Below, one piece after another: positions 26,095-36,500 of a stretch of DNA of 64,000 nt. The notes under the pieces were generated by a model. The model made no database searches and was not told the DNA's origin. It saw nothing but the letters and a program-made list of their open reading frames with translations. Each line of letters begins with the position of its first letter. Within the stretch, counting starts at the first letter, position 1. The translations under genes were made by a program, and so were the position numbers. The DNA comes from Collinsella sp. (GTDB lineage Bacteria; Actinomycetota; Coriobacteriia; Coriobacteriales; Coriobacteriaceae), in the NCBI GenBank assembly GCA_019414045.1, contig DXMW01000012.1, positions 1 through 64,000 of the forward strand, given 5' to 3'.

Positions 26095-28521
26095 ATGAAT
26101 AAGATCTTCGACAACAAGCAGGAGTTTACCGAGCTCTATCGCGATGCCGTCATGAGCATCAGCGGCAAGAGCGTCGAGGCCGCCAGCGACCTCGACCGCT
26201 TTAATGCCCTGGCCAAGCTCGTGGCCGAGAAGGCGCGCACCGTTGCCACCAAGAGCGACGCCCGCGTCACCGCCGAGGGCAAAAAGCGCGTGTACTACTT
26301 CTCGATCGAGTTTTTGATCGGCCGACTGCTCGACAACTACTTGCTCAACTTTGGCGTGCGCGACATGGTCGCCGAGGCGCTCGACGACATGGGCTTCGAT
26401 CTGTCCGTCATCGAGAACCAGGAGCCCGATCCGGCTCTGGGCAACGGTGGCCTGGGCCGTCTGGCCGCATGCTTCCTGGATTCGATGGCAGCCGAGGGCA
26501 TTGCCGGCTACGGCAACGGCATGCGCTACCGCTACGGCCTGTTTAAGCAGGAGATCGTCAACGGCAGCCAGGTCGAGGCCACCGACGAGTGGCTTACCCA
26601 CGGCTATCCCTGGGAGGTCCGTCGTCAGGATAAGGCCGTGACCATCAAGTTTGGCGGCCGCGTCGAGGGCTTTGAGGAGGATGGCCGCACGTTTTACCGC
26701 ACGGTGGACACGCAGGATATCCTGGCCGTCCCTTATGACATCCCCGTCGTGGGCTATGCCGGCGAGACCGTCAACAAGCTGCGCGTCTGGGCTGCCGAGC
26801 CGGTCGAGGAGCACTTCGATCTGGAGGCCTTCAACCGAGGCGACTACGCCCTGGCCGATGCCGAGCGCGCCGAGGCCGAGGCCATCAGCGCCATCCTCTA
26901 CCCCAACGACGCCGGCGAGCACGGTCGTCTGCTGCGCCTGAAGCAGGAGTACTTGTTTGTTTCGGCCGGCATCTACAGCCTGCTCGACACCTTTGAGAAG
27001 GAGCACGGCGAGAACTGGGAGCTGCTGCCGCAGTTTGTGGCCATCCACACCAACGACACGCACCCCGCCATGTGCGGCCCCGAGCTCATGCGTATTCTCA
27101 TCGACGAGAAAAAGCTCGAGTGGGACGACGCCTGGAACATCGTGACGCAGGTCGTGAGCTACACCAACCACACCATCCTGCCCGAGGCCTTGGAGAAGTG
27201 GCCTATCGGCACGTTCTCCAAGCTCCTCCCCCGCGTGTACCAGATCATCGACGAGATCAGCCGTCGTTGGCACGAGTCGTTCGACACCACGAAGGAGGGC
27301 TGGCAGGAGCGTCTGCGCCAGACCGCCATCCTGTGGGACGGCGAGATTCGCATGGCCAACCTGTCTGTGATCTGCAGCCACAGCGTCAACGGCGTGGCCA
27401 AGATCCATTCCGACATCATCAAGAACATCGTGCTCAAGGACTTCTATGCCCTGACGCCCGAGAAGTTCAACAACAAGACCAACGGCATCTCGCACCGTCG
27501 CTTCTTTGCCGAGGCCAACCCCACCTACGCCAAGCTCGTGACCGAGGCCATTGGCGATGGCTGGCTCAAAGACGCCTTTGAGCTTGAGAAACTCAAGGAG
27601 TTTAAGGACGACACCGAGTTCCTGAAGGCCGTGGGTGCCTCCAAGCGCGCCAACAAGGAGCGTCTGGCCGCCTACGTTAAGGCCGAGACCGGTCTGGTCA
27701 TCGACCCCAACACCGTCTTCGATGTCCAGGTAAAGCGCTTCCACGCCTATAAGCGCCAGCTCATGAACATCATGAAGGTGATGGACATCTACAACCGTCG
27801 CATTGCCAATCCCAACTTCCACGTGACGCCGACGACCTTCATCTTTAGTGGCAAGGCTGCCTCGAGCTACACCTTTGCCAAGGAGACCATCCGCCTCATT
27901 AACTCCGTTGCCGACGTCATCAACAACGACGCTCGCGTGAACGAGGTCATGAAGGTCTGCTTTATCCCCAACTTCCGCGTGAGCAACGCCCAGCTCATCT
28001 ACCCCGCCGCCGAGATCTCGGAGCAGATCTCCACGGCCGGCAAGGAGGCCTCGGGCACGTCCAACATGAAGCTCATGATGAACGGCGCCATTACGCTGGG
28101 CACCCTCGACGGCGCCAACATCGAGATCGCCGATCTGGCCGGCCGCGAGAACGAGGCCATCTTTGGCCTGACCGCCCCCGAGGTCGAGCAGCTCTGGGCA
28201 TCGAACAGCTACTTTGCGTGGGATACCCTCAACGGCGACCGCGAGCGTCTGGGCCGCGTGATGGACGAGCTCAAGGACAACACGTTTGCGGGTCTTTCGG
28301 GCAACTTCGAGAGCATCTACAACGAGCTCATGAACAACAACGACCCCGACCTAGTCATGGCCGACTTCCGCAGCTACGTGGATGCATGGGCGAACCTCAC
28401 GGGCAGCTACGGCGACCAGGAGACCTGGAACCGCAAGGCCCTGCTCAACACCGCCTCGAGTGGCTGGTTCTCGTCCGACCGCACCATTCGCGAGTATCGC
28501 GACGAGATCTGGCACGCATAA
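26095..28521 (+). CDS. glgP: Glycogen/starch/alpha-glucan phosphorylase
   Basis: 808 residues, the normal length for GT35. It releases glucose-1-phosphate from glycogen. Blocks seen: YYFSIEFLIGRLL near residue 65, ALGNGGLGRLAACFLDS, AIHTNDTHPAMCGPELMR, VFDVQVKRFHAYKRQLMN and the PLP-lysine region GTSNMKLMMNGAITLGTLDG. It has a clear AAAGGA ribosome site 6 bases before ATG. It sits 93 bases after glgB. Placing a degradative enzyme between glgB and glgC suggests coordinated turnover rather than separate storage and use operons. Confidence 0.97.
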   Translation: MNKIFDNKQEFTELYRDAVMSISGKSVEAASDLDRFNALAKLVAEKARTVATKSDARVTAEGKKRVYYFSIEFLIGRLLDNYLLNFGVRDMVAEALDDMGFDLSVIENQEPDPALGNGGLGRLAACFLDSMAAEGIAGYGNGMRYRYGLFKQEIVNGSQVEATDEWLTHGYPWEVRRQDKAVTIKFGGRVEGFEEDGRTFYRTVDTQDILAVPYDIPVVGYAGETVNKLRVWAAEPVEEHFDLEAFNRGDYALADAERAEAEAISAILYPNDAGEHGRLLRLKQEYLFVSAGIYSLLDTFEKEHGENWELLPQFVAIHTNDTHPAMCGPELMRILIDEKKLEWDDAWNIVTQVVSYTNHTILPEALEKWPIGTFSKLLPRVYQIIDEISRRWHESFDTTKEGWQERLRQTAILWDGEIRMANLSVICSHSVNGVAKIHSDIIKNIVLKDFYALTPEKFNNKTNGISHRRFFAEANPTYAKLVTEAIGDGWLKDAFELEKLKEFKDDTEFLKAVGASKRANKERLAAYVKAETGLVIDPNTVFDVQVKRFHAYKRQLMNIMKVMDIYNRRIANPNFHVTPTTFIFSGKAASSYTFAKETIRLINSVADVINNDARVNEVMKVCFIPNFRVSNAQLIYPAAEISEQISTAGKEASGTSNMKLMMNGAITLGTLDGANIEIADLAGRENEAIFGLTAPEVEQLWASNSYFAWDTLNGDRERLGRVMDELKDNTFAGLSGNFESIYNELMNNNDPDLVMADFRSYVDAWANLTGSYGDQETWNRKALLNTASSGWFSSDRTIREYRDEIWHA

Positions 28522-28555
28522 AGCGCGCGAGCTCCCTTTGCCGCACGGCATTACT

Positions 28556-28586
28556 CGACGGGCGTGACAGTGCGCCGCGCCCGTCG
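28556..28586. other. Hairpin between glgP and glgC
   Basis: A perfect 9-bp GC-rich stem (CGACGGGCG / CGCCCGTCG) with a 13-base loop, 40 bases before glgC. There is no U-run, so RNA processing or stability control inside the operon is more likely than termination. Confidence 0.55.
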
Positions 28587-28625
28587 CTAATGGGTTAGGA
28601 ACATCGATGACAGAAGGAGAAATCG

Positions 28626-29774
28626 ATGAGTAAGAAAGAATGCATCGCGATGCTCCTCGCAGGAGGACAGGGCAGCCGATTGGGGGCACTCACCCAAAAG
28701 ATCGCCAAGCCGGCGGTTAGCTTTGGTGGCAAGTTCCGCATTATCGACTTTTCGCTGTCCAACTGCTCCAACTCGGGCATCGACACGGTGGGCGTTCTGA
28801 CGCAGTACCGTCCCTACCTGCTGCATGCCTACGTGGGCTCCGGCGAGGCGTGGGATCTGGACAGCCGCGACGGCGGCGTGTCGATCCTGCCGCCGTACGA
28901 GACGCAGACCGGCGGCGCCTGGTATGCGGGCACGGCCGACGCCATTACGCAGAACCTCGACTACATCAAGGCGAACGACCCCAAGTACGTTCTGATTCTT
29001 TCGGGCGATCACCTGTATCGCATGGACTACCGCAAGATGCTCAAGACGCACATTGAGAACAACGCCGACCTCACGGTGAGCGTTATGCCCGTGCCGTGGG
29101 AGGAGGCCAGCCGCTTTGGCATCCTGACCACCGACCCCGAAGACGGCCGCATCACCAAGTTCACCGAGAAGCCCGAGAAGCCCGATTCGAACCTCGCATC
29201 CATGGGCATCTACATCTTCTCGGCCGACGTGCTGATCGAGGCGCTCGAGGAGGACGCTCTGGACCAGCGCTCGAGCCACGACTTTGGCAAGGACATCATC
29301 CCCAAGCTGCTCGGTGAGAACAAGCGCCTGTACAGCTACGAGTTCCACGGCTTCTGGAAGGACGTCGGCACCATCGCCAGCTTCCATGAGACCTCGATGG
29401 ACCTGCTGGGTAACAACCCCGAGTTCGATCTGTTCGACAAGAACTTCCCCATCATGTCCAACATCACCACGCGTCCGCCGCACTACATTGGCCCTGACGG
29501 CCGCCTGGACGACTGCCTGGTCTCCAACGGCTGCAAGATCTACGGCACCGCTCGCCACTCGATCCTTTCGACCGATGTCATCATCGAGGAGCGCGCCGTG
29601 GTCGAGGACTCCGTGCTGCTGCCGGGTGCGCACGTTAAGAGCGGCGCACACATCTGCCGCGCTATTTTGGGCGAGAACTCCACGGTCGAAGAGGGCGTGA
29701 AGCTCGGCTCTGTCGATACCACCAAGGATACGGCCGTCGTTGGAAATGACGTCGTTATCGGGAAGGGGGAATGA
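28626..29774 (+). CDS. glgC: Glucose-1-phosphate adenylyltransferase
   Basis: 382 residues. It makes ADP-glucose from ATP and glucose-1-phosphate, the committed step of glycogen synthesis. The N-terminal nucleotidyltransferase has LLAGGQGSRLGALTQ and KPAVSFGGKFRIIDF, then GTADAITQNLDYI, LILSGDHLYRMDY and FTEKPEKPDS; the C-terminus is a left-handed beta-helix. GAAGGAG precedes the ATG by 6 bases. It runs directly into the GlgD paralogue, with which it likely forms a heteromer. Confidence 0.97.
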   Translation: MSKKECIAMLLAGGQGSRLGALTQKIAKPAVSFGGKFRIIDFSLSNCSNSGIDTVGVLTQYRPYLLHAYVGSGEAWDLDSRDGGVSILPPYETQTGGAWYAGTADAITQNLDYIKANDPKYVLILSGDHLYRMDYRKMLKTHIENNADLTVSVMPVPWEEASRFGILTTDPEDGRITKFTEKPEKPDSNLASMGIYIFSADVLIEALEEDALDQRSSHDFGKDIIPKLLGENKRLYSYEFHGFWKDVGTIASFHETSMDLLGNNPEFDLFDKNFPIMSNITTRPPHYIGPDGRLDDCLVSNGCKIYGTARHSILSTDVIIEERAVVEDSVLLPGAHVKSGAHICRAILGENSTVEEGVKLGSVDTTKDTAVVGNDVVIGKGE

Positions 29775-29778
29775 TCCG

Positions 29779-30906
29779 ATGATCAATCGCAAGGCCATCG
29801 GTTATATCACCGCTAACTACTCTTCGTCCTACGGCAGCGTCCTGCTCAAGGACCGCCCCATCGCGTCCGTTCCGTTTTTGGGCCGCTACCGCCTGATCGA
29901 CTTCCCGCTGTCCAACATGATGAATGCCGGCATTAAGACCGTCGGCGTCGTCATGCCGGGTAACTACCGTTCGCTGATCGACCACGTGGGCTCGGGCAAG
30001 GACTGGGGCCTGGACCGCAAGAAAGGCGGCCTGTTCATGGTGCCCGGCAACGCGTATGGCACCACCAAGGGCGGCATGCGCTTCCTGCTGCGCGACATCA
30101 TCTCCAACAAGACGCTGTTCCAGCGCTCGGAGAAGCCCTACGTTGTGATGATGGGCACCAACATCATCTTTAACATGGACCTCAACACCATCATCGAGGC
30201 GCACGAGAACTCCGGTGCCCAGATGACCGTGGTGTACTGCAAGGCCACGCGCAATGTCGAGGACGAGACCAAGCTCGAGATTAACGAGAACGGCCGCCTG
30301 ACGGGCGTGAGCGCCGGCGTCGTGTACGGCGACAACGCCTCTATGGACTGCTGCATCGTCAACCGCGAGACACTGCTCGAGATCATCGACCATTACCAGG
30401 CCGCCGACTATCTGGACCTGCTCGAGGCACTCCAGGGCGACTTTGGCAACATCGACGTGTGCAGCTACGAGTACAAGGGCGAGGTCGTGGGCGTGTTTAG
30501 CGAAAAGTCGCTGTATCGCCGCAGCATGGACCTGCTCGACCAGACCGTGGCCGATCAGCTCTTCGATCCCGAGCGCCCGATCCTTACCAAGGCTCACGAC
30601 GTGCCGCCTTCGCGCTATGCGACCGGCAGCCACGCGTGCAACTCGATTATCTCGGCCGGCTGCATCATCAAGGGCACCGTGCGCAACTCGATCCTGTCGC
30701 GCGGCGTCGTGGTCGAGGAAGGCGCTTCGGTGACCAACTCGATCATCAACCAGAGCTGCATCATCAAGAGCGGCGCCCGCGTTGAGAACGCCATTCTGGA
30801 CAAAAACAACGTGGTTCCCACCAACACCGAGCTTCGCGGCACGCCCGAGAACATCCTGGTGCTGGGCAAGGCTCCGTTAACTTCCGACACCACCATCGTA
30901 CGTTAA
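29779..30906 (+). CDS. glgD: GlgD, regulatory paralogue of GlgC
   Basis: 375 residues with the same two-domain layout as GlgC but altered catalytic motifs: the GGxGxRL loop is missing and replaced by a TANYSSSYGSVLLKDRPIAS-type start. In Firmicutes GlgD modulates the activity of the GlgC/GlgD heterotetramer. The beta-helix contains SIINQSCIIKSGARVENAIL. ATG 29779 follows AAGGGGG by 9 bases; 4 bases separate it from the glgC stop, so they are translationally coupled. Confidence 0.92.
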   Translation: MINRKAIGYITANYSSSYGSVLLKDRPIASVPFLGRYRLIDFPLSNMMNAGIKTVGVVMPGNYRSLIDHVGSGKDWGLDRKKGGLFMVPGNAYGTTKGGMRFLLRDIISNKTLFQRSEKPYVVMMGTNIIFNMDLNTIIEAHENSGAQMTVVYCKATRNVEDETKLEINENGRLTGVSAGVVYGDNASMDCCIVNRETLLEIIDHYQAADYLDLLEALQGDFGNIDVCSYEYKGEVVGVFSEKSLYRRSMDLLDQTVADQLFDPERPILTKAHDVPPSRYATGSHACNSIISAGCIIKGTVRNSILSRGVVVEEGASVTNSIINQSCIIKSGARVENAILDKNNVVPTNTELRGTPENILVLGKAPLTSDTTIVR

Positions 30907-30937
30907 CGTTGGCACCGCAACATCGCTCGTAACATGT

Positions 30938-30973
30938 AGAATAGCCGCCCGGTTAGCGCCAGGCGGCTATTCT
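30938..30973. other. Hairpin between glgD and glgA
   Basis: A perfect 12-bp stem (AGAATAGCCGCC / GGCGGCTATTCT) with a 12-base loop ends about 10-20 bases before the glgA ribosome site. No poly-U tract follows. It could be a pausing or attenuation hairpin or protect the mRNA. Confidence 0.65.
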
Positions 30974-30996
30974 CGAATTGCAACATGGGAGACAAT

Positions 30997-33324
30997 ATGG
31001 CAGATTCCAGCAAAAAGATGCAGATCGTGTTTGCCTCGGCCGAGTGCGCACCGTTTGTTAAGACCGGTGGCCTGGGCGACGTGGCGGGCTCGCTGCCTGC
31101 GGCGCTCGTGCGCGCCGGCGCCGAGGTCATCGTGATGGTGCCCAAGTACGCCACCATCAAGGATGAGTACAAGGCGCAGATGGAGCACTTCTCCGACTTT
31201 TACGTGAGCCTGGGCTGGCGCAACGAGTACTGCGGACTCGAGAAGCTCGAGCACGACGGCGTCACCTATATGTTCATCGACAACGAGCGCTACTTTGCGC
31301 GCGACTATCCGTACGGCTTCTTTGATGACGGCGAGCGCTTTGCGTTCTTCTCCAAGGCCATCACCGAGAGTCTGCAGCACCTGCCGGCCGGTTTTGAGTG
31401 CGACATCCTGCACTGCAACGACTGGCAAACGGCGCTGGCGCCCGTGTTCTTGCGCGAGTTTTACCAGGGCCTGCCGCTGTATGACCGCGTCAAGACCGTG
31501 TTCTCGATCCACAACGTGGCGTTCCAGGGCCAGTTTAGCGACACCGTGATGGAGGACATCCTGGGTGTGGCGCACATTCCGGCGGCCGCCTCGCAGCTGC
31601 GTTGCGACGCCTGCAGCGTCAACTACATGCTGGGCGCGCTGCGCTATGCCGATGCCATCACTACGGTGAGCCCCACCTATGCCAACGAGATCCAGACGCC
31701 CGAGTTTGGCGAGGGCCTGGACGGCGTTCTGCGCGAGCGTTCGTACGCGCTGCAGGGCATCCTCAACGGCATTGACGTGGCGGGCTTTGACCCGGCGACC
31801 GACAAGCGCATTGCCGCCAACTACACGGTTGAAGACCGCTCCGGCAAGGCCGTGTGCAAGGCCAAGCTGCAGGAAGAGCTGGGGCTCGAGGTTCGCGACG
31901 ACCGCCCGCTCATGGTGATGGTCACGCGCCTGACGCGCCAAAAGGGCATGGACCTGGTCATGTACGCGCTCGACCGCATTCTGGCCGGCGGCGTGCAGGT
32001 GGCGGTGCTGGGCACCGGCGACCGCGACTACGAGGACGGCCTGCGCTACTTCCAGGACAAGTACCCCGGCACCATGGCCGCGCGCATCGAATTCGATCCC
32101 GCGCTGTCGCAGCGTATGTATGCCGCCGCCGATATGTTCCTGATGCCTTCGAAGTTCGAGCCCTGCGGTCTGTCGCAGATCATCGCCATGCGCTACGGCA
32201 CCCTGCCCATCGTGCGCGAGACCGGCGGCCTGAAGGACACCGTGCAGCCGTACAACGAGTTTACCGGCGAGGGCACGGGCTTCTCGTTTAGCAACTTTAA
32301 TGGCGACGAGATGGGCGACGCGGTGTTCCGCGCGGCGCGCCTGTTCTGGGACAACCGCGACGCTTGGAATCAGCTGGTCACGCAGGCCATGAGCCAGGAC
32401 TTTAGCTGGACGCGCTCGGCCGACAAGTATCTGGACCTGTACTTCTTTATGCATCCGGAGATTGAGAGGCCCGCGGCTGTTGTCGACGAGACTGAAGCTG
32501 TTGCTGAGCCGGTGGCCGCTGAAGAGCCCAAGGCCAAAGAGAAGCCGGTTGAGGCTGAGCCCGCAAAGGCCGAGCCTAAGGTGAAGGCTGAGGTTGCTCT
32601 TGAGGCAGAGGACGAGGTCAAGCCCGCTGCAAAGCCCGCAGCTAAGAAGACCACGACCCGCAAGACGACCACTAAGAAGGCTACGACGACCAAAGCTGCC
32701 GCGACAAAAACAACGGCTGCCAAGACAACGACCACGCGCAAGCGCACGACCGCCGCTGCCAAGAAGGCCGCCGAGGCCGAGGCTGCTCCCGAGGTAAAGG
32801 CCGAGGTCGCTGAGGCCAAACCGGCCGCCAAGGCTCCGGCAAAGACCGCTGCCAAAAAGACGACCACGACTGTCAAGAAGGCAACAGCTGCCAAGAAGAC
32901 CACGGCAACGAAGTCGACGGCCGCCAAGGCTACTGCGACCAAGGTCGCTCCGAAGGCTGCCGCAAAGCCCGCCGTCAAGGTCGAGGAGACGCCTGCCGAG
33001 CCCAAGGCCGAAGCAGCTGTCGAGGCCAAGCCGACCGCCAAGACCACCACGCGCAAGCGCACGACGACGGCCAAGAAGACCACGGCAAAGGCTGCCGCTC
33101 CTAAGGCAGAGGCTATGCCCGCCGCCGTCAAAGAGGAGACCAAGCCCGAGCCGGCACCGAAGGCCGCCGAGGTCAAGGCTAAGACCAAGGCTGCCCCGAA
33201 GGCAGAGGCTAAGCCCGAGCCTGCCAAGGAGACCCCGGTCTCCCCTGCCGCTCCGACCGAGAAAAAGGCTCCGACCAAGAAGGCTTCCGTCCGCAAGGCA
33301 ACGGCCACCCGCAAGCGCCGCTAA
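30997..33324 (+). CDS. glgA: Glycogen synthase with ~285-residue histone-H1-like tail
   Basis: About 775 residues; usual GlgA proteins have about 480. The GT5 catalytic part covers the first ~485: KTGGLGDVAGSLP (ADP-glucose site), ILHCNDWQTALAPVF, VTRLTRQKGMDLV and KFEPCGLSQIIAMRYGTLP. From about base 32461 the protein becomes a low-complexity chain of Lys, Ala, Thr, Glu and Pro (KTTTRKTTTKKATTTKAA and similar), first acidic-basic mixed, then strongly basic, ending RKATATRKRR. ATG 30997 has GGGAGA 5 bases upstream; the ATG at 30985 is an alternative. Frame and codon use stay consistent through the tail, so it is a genuine extension. Confidence 0.95.
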   Translation: MADSSKKMQIVFASAECAPFVKTGGLGDVAGSLPAALVRAGAEVIVMVPKYATIKDEYKAQMEHFSDFYVSLGWRNEYCGLEKLEHDGVTYMFIDNERYFARDYPYGFFDDGERFAFFSKAITESLQHLPAGFECDILHCNDWQTALAPVFLREFYQGLPLYDRVKTVFSIHNVAFQGQFSDTVMEDILGVAHIPAAASQLRCDACSVNYMLGALRYADAITTVSPTYANEIQTPEFGEGLDGVLRERSYALQGILNGIDVAGFDPATDKRIAANYTVEDRSGKAVCKAKLQEELGLEVRDDRPLMVMVTRLTRQKGMDLVMYALDRILAGGVQVAVLGTGDRDYEDGLRYFQDKYPGTMAARIEFDPALSQRMYAAADMFLMPSKFEPCGLSQIIAMRYGTLPIVRETGGLKDTVQPYNEFTGEGTGFSFSNFNGDEMGDAVFRAARLFWDNRDAWNQLVTQAMSQDFSWTRSADKYLDLYFFMHPEIERPAAVVDETEAVAEPVAAEEPKAKEKPVEAEPAKAEPKVKAEVALEAEDEVKPAAKPAAKKTTTRKTTTKKATTTKAAATKTTAAKTTTTRKRTTAAAKKAAEAEAAPEVKAEVAEAKPAAKAPAKTAAKKTTTTVKKATAAKKTTATKSTAAKATATKVAPKAAAKPAVKVEETPAEPKAEAAVEAKPTAKTTTRKRTTTAKKTTAKAAAPKAEAMPAAVKEETKPEPAPKAAEVKAKTKAAPKAEAKPEPAKETPVSPAAPTEKKAPTKKASVRKATATRKRR

Positions 33325-33358
33325 TCCAGACGATCCAAAACCTCATCAAACCCTAAGC

Positions 33359-33392
33359 AAGGGGCGCTCCAACCGGGCGCCCCTTCTCTGTT
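33359..33392 (+). terminator. Terminator after glgA
   Basis: A 9-bp stem (AAGGGGCGC / GCGCCCCTT) with a 9-base loop followed by the U-rich CTCTGTT. It closes the glgB-glgA block. Confidence 0.85.
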
Positions 33393-33540
33393 AATAGTTG
33401 GTAAAACGATTTTCTAGGACAACCGTTCGCCGATGGTAAACGGATGTTGTTTATACAGCCTGTGTGCAACAGATATACTTACATCCTGTGCGTAAAGCCC
33501 ATGGCCCGCAGGCCGTGATTCTATTGAACTGGACCGTATT

Positions 33541-36500
33541 ATGAGATTGATTCACAACAGCCGTCTGCCGCAGTTTCGCACTCCGTTTGGCGCTGTGACC
33601 ACTGGAACTTCCGTTTCCCTCTCGGTGATATTGGAGGATGCCGATCCCAACCAGGCAACGCTTACGCTGCGCACCTGGGTAGATGAAATCGGTGAGTCTC
33701 GGTATCCCATGACGCACGAGGGCGACGGCATCTTTACCGTAGAGCTTGAGTGCACCGAGCCCTGTCTTATCTGGTACAGCTTTATCTGCAATATCGAGGG
33801 CCAGCCCGAGGTCCGCTTGGGCGCGCCGCAAGGCCGCACCGGCGGCGAGGGCGTAACCTACGACTACGCCGAGGTTCCGTCCTTCCAGATTACCGTCTAT
33901 AAGCACCGCGAAGTGCGTCCCGAGTGGTACGAGCGCGGCATGGTTTACCAGATCTTCCCCGATCGCTACGCCCGCGACGAGAACTGGCGCGAGCGCACGA
34001 TGGCCGAGGTCGAAAAACCGCGCAACGGCATCCAGCGCCGCATGGTCGAGGACTGGAATGAACCGCCCGAGTACGAGCGTGCCGAAGACGGCTTCATCAA
34101 GGCCTGGGATTTTTACGGCGGCTCGCTCAAGGGTATCCAAAATGACCTGCCCCGCATTGCCGAGCTGGGCTTTACAGCCATCTACCTCAACCCCATCTTT
34201 GAGGCCGCGAGCAACCACCGCTACGACACGGCCGATTACACCAAGATCGACCCGATCCTGGGCACCGAGCAGGACTTTACGGAGCTGTGTCAGGCGGCCG
34301 AGAAGCTGGGCATCTCCATCATTCTGGATGGCGTCTTCAACCACACGGGTGACGACTCCATCTATTTCAACCGCTACGGCAACTACCCCGGCGTGGGCGC
34401 GTGGCAGAGCGAGGACTCGCCGTGGCGCGATGCGTTTTATTTCCACGAGGACGGCTCGTACGACTGCTGGTGGGGCGTGGGCAACATGCCCGCCATCAAT
34501 GAGAGCTCCGAGCTGGTACGCGAGCGGCTTCTGGGCAAGGACGGCGTGATCCGTAAATGGCTACGTGCCGGCGCTCATGGCTGGCGCCTGGACGTCGCTG
34601 ACGAGCTTTCCGACGACTTCCTGGCCGAGATCAAGAAGGCCGTGATCGCCGAGAAGCCCGACGCACTGCTACTCGGCGAGGTCTGGGAAGACGCCTCTAA
34701 CAAGATAAGCTATGGCCATTTGCGTCGTTACCTGCAAGGATCCGAGCTTGACTCGGCTATGGATTACCCCTTCCGCGACATGGTCATCGGCTTTTTGATG
34801 GGCTACAAGAACGCCTACCAGGCAGCCGAGGATATCGAAACCCTGCGCGAGAATTATCCGCGCGAAGCCCTGTCCTGCGCGCTCAACCTGCTGTCGAGCC
34901 ACGACCGTCCGCGTATCATCTCGGTGCTCGGCGGCGGCCCCGACGAGTCGCAGCTGCCCGAGTGCGAGCGCAGCAAATGGCGCCTGGACGAGAACTCGAT
35001 GGGCCTGGCCAAGAGCCGTTTTTGGCTCGCCACGCTCATGCAGATGACCTTCCCCGGCGTGCCTTCGATCTACTACGGCGACGAATACGGCCTGGAGGGT
35101 CTAACCGATCCGGGCAACCGCCGCACCCTGCCGACCAAGGACCAACTGCACGACTTCGACACGCTGGCTATTGTCAAAAACGCCTCCGCCGTACGCCGCG
35201 CACTGCCGTTTATGATCGACGGCGAGATCAAGGCCTTCGCGCTCAACGAAGAGGTGCTGGCATACAACCGCACGGGCAAGGATGGCGAGTCCGCGACGGT
35301 TATCATCAACCGTAGTCTGCGCAATTCGCACCGCGTGACGATTCCGGCGCTCGATGAATGCGCGAGTGACGTGATCAGCGGTCACGAGTGCGAGATCCAC
35401 AACGGCACGGTCACGCTCGATTTGTATCCGCTGGGCTCGTCGATCATCTATCATCATGCCGAGCATCGCCTGCAGGAGCCGCTCGATCACGGCGCGGGCG
35501 TTGTGTGCCATATCACCTCGGTACCGACCGATGACGGCAAGCCCGGCACGATCGGCGCACCCACGCGTCGCTTTATCGACCATCTGTCCGCTATGGGCAT
35601 GCGCTACTGGCAGGTCCTGCCTGTCAACCCAACGGACTTCTTCCGCTCCCCTTACGCCGGGCCTTCGGCCTTTGCGGGCAATATTGACCTGCTGCCCGAG
35701 AGCCAAGAGGAGCTGGCGGCCGACTTTGAGACTTGGAAGGCCCGTGGCGGCGAAGATGCCGATCCGCTCTACACCGCGTTTAAACATCGCAACGCCGATT
35801 GGCTCGAGAAATACTGCGTCTACATGGCCGTTAAGAAGTACTTTGAGGGCGAGTCGCGCCACGATTGGCCGACGGATGTCGCGCACTACAACGAGCACCT
35901 GATTGACGACAAGCGCTTCCACGACGAGGCAGAGCTGCAGGCGTACATGCAGTACCGCTTTGACCTAGCCTGGTGCGAGCTCATGAACTACGCGCACAAG
36001 AAGGGCATCGAGGTCATCGGCGATATCCCGATGTATGTCTCGGACGATTCGGCCGATGCATGGAGCGAGCCCGAGAACTTCTGGTTGTCCGATACCGGCA
36101 AAGCGATTGAGATTTCCGGTGCGCCGCCCGACAACTTTGCGCCCGAGGGCCAGGTGTGGGGCAACCCCACCTTCCGTTGGGATCACATGAAGCAGAACGG
36201 CTATAGCTGGTGGATGGACCGTCTGCGTCGCGCGTTCTCGCTCTACGACCGCGTGCGTCTGGACCACTTCCTGGGCTTCCACAGCTACTTTAGCATCCCC
36301 GCCGGCAAGGCCTGTGCCGATGGCCGCTGGCTTGCGGGCCCGGGCAAAGACCTGTTCCAGACCGCCTATGACGAGCTGGGTCCGCTCAACTTTATCGCCG
36401 AGGACTTGGGCTATCTGACGCCCGGTGTTCGCGCCATGGCTTCGACTTGCGGCTTCCCCGGTATGGACGTACTGGAGTTTAGCGATTACGACGTTCGTTG

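Noticed and set aside
26053..27822. 589-codon open frame on the minus strand opposite glgP
   Set aside because: Same shadow effect; sequence is a Val/Leu/Gly/His-rich string without domains.
32461..33324. Repetitive DNA in the glgA tail as a tandem-repeat array or assembly artefact
   Set aside because: Codons vary between repeats and the frame stays open to a normal stop and terminator, so it reads as a selected low-complexity protein tail.
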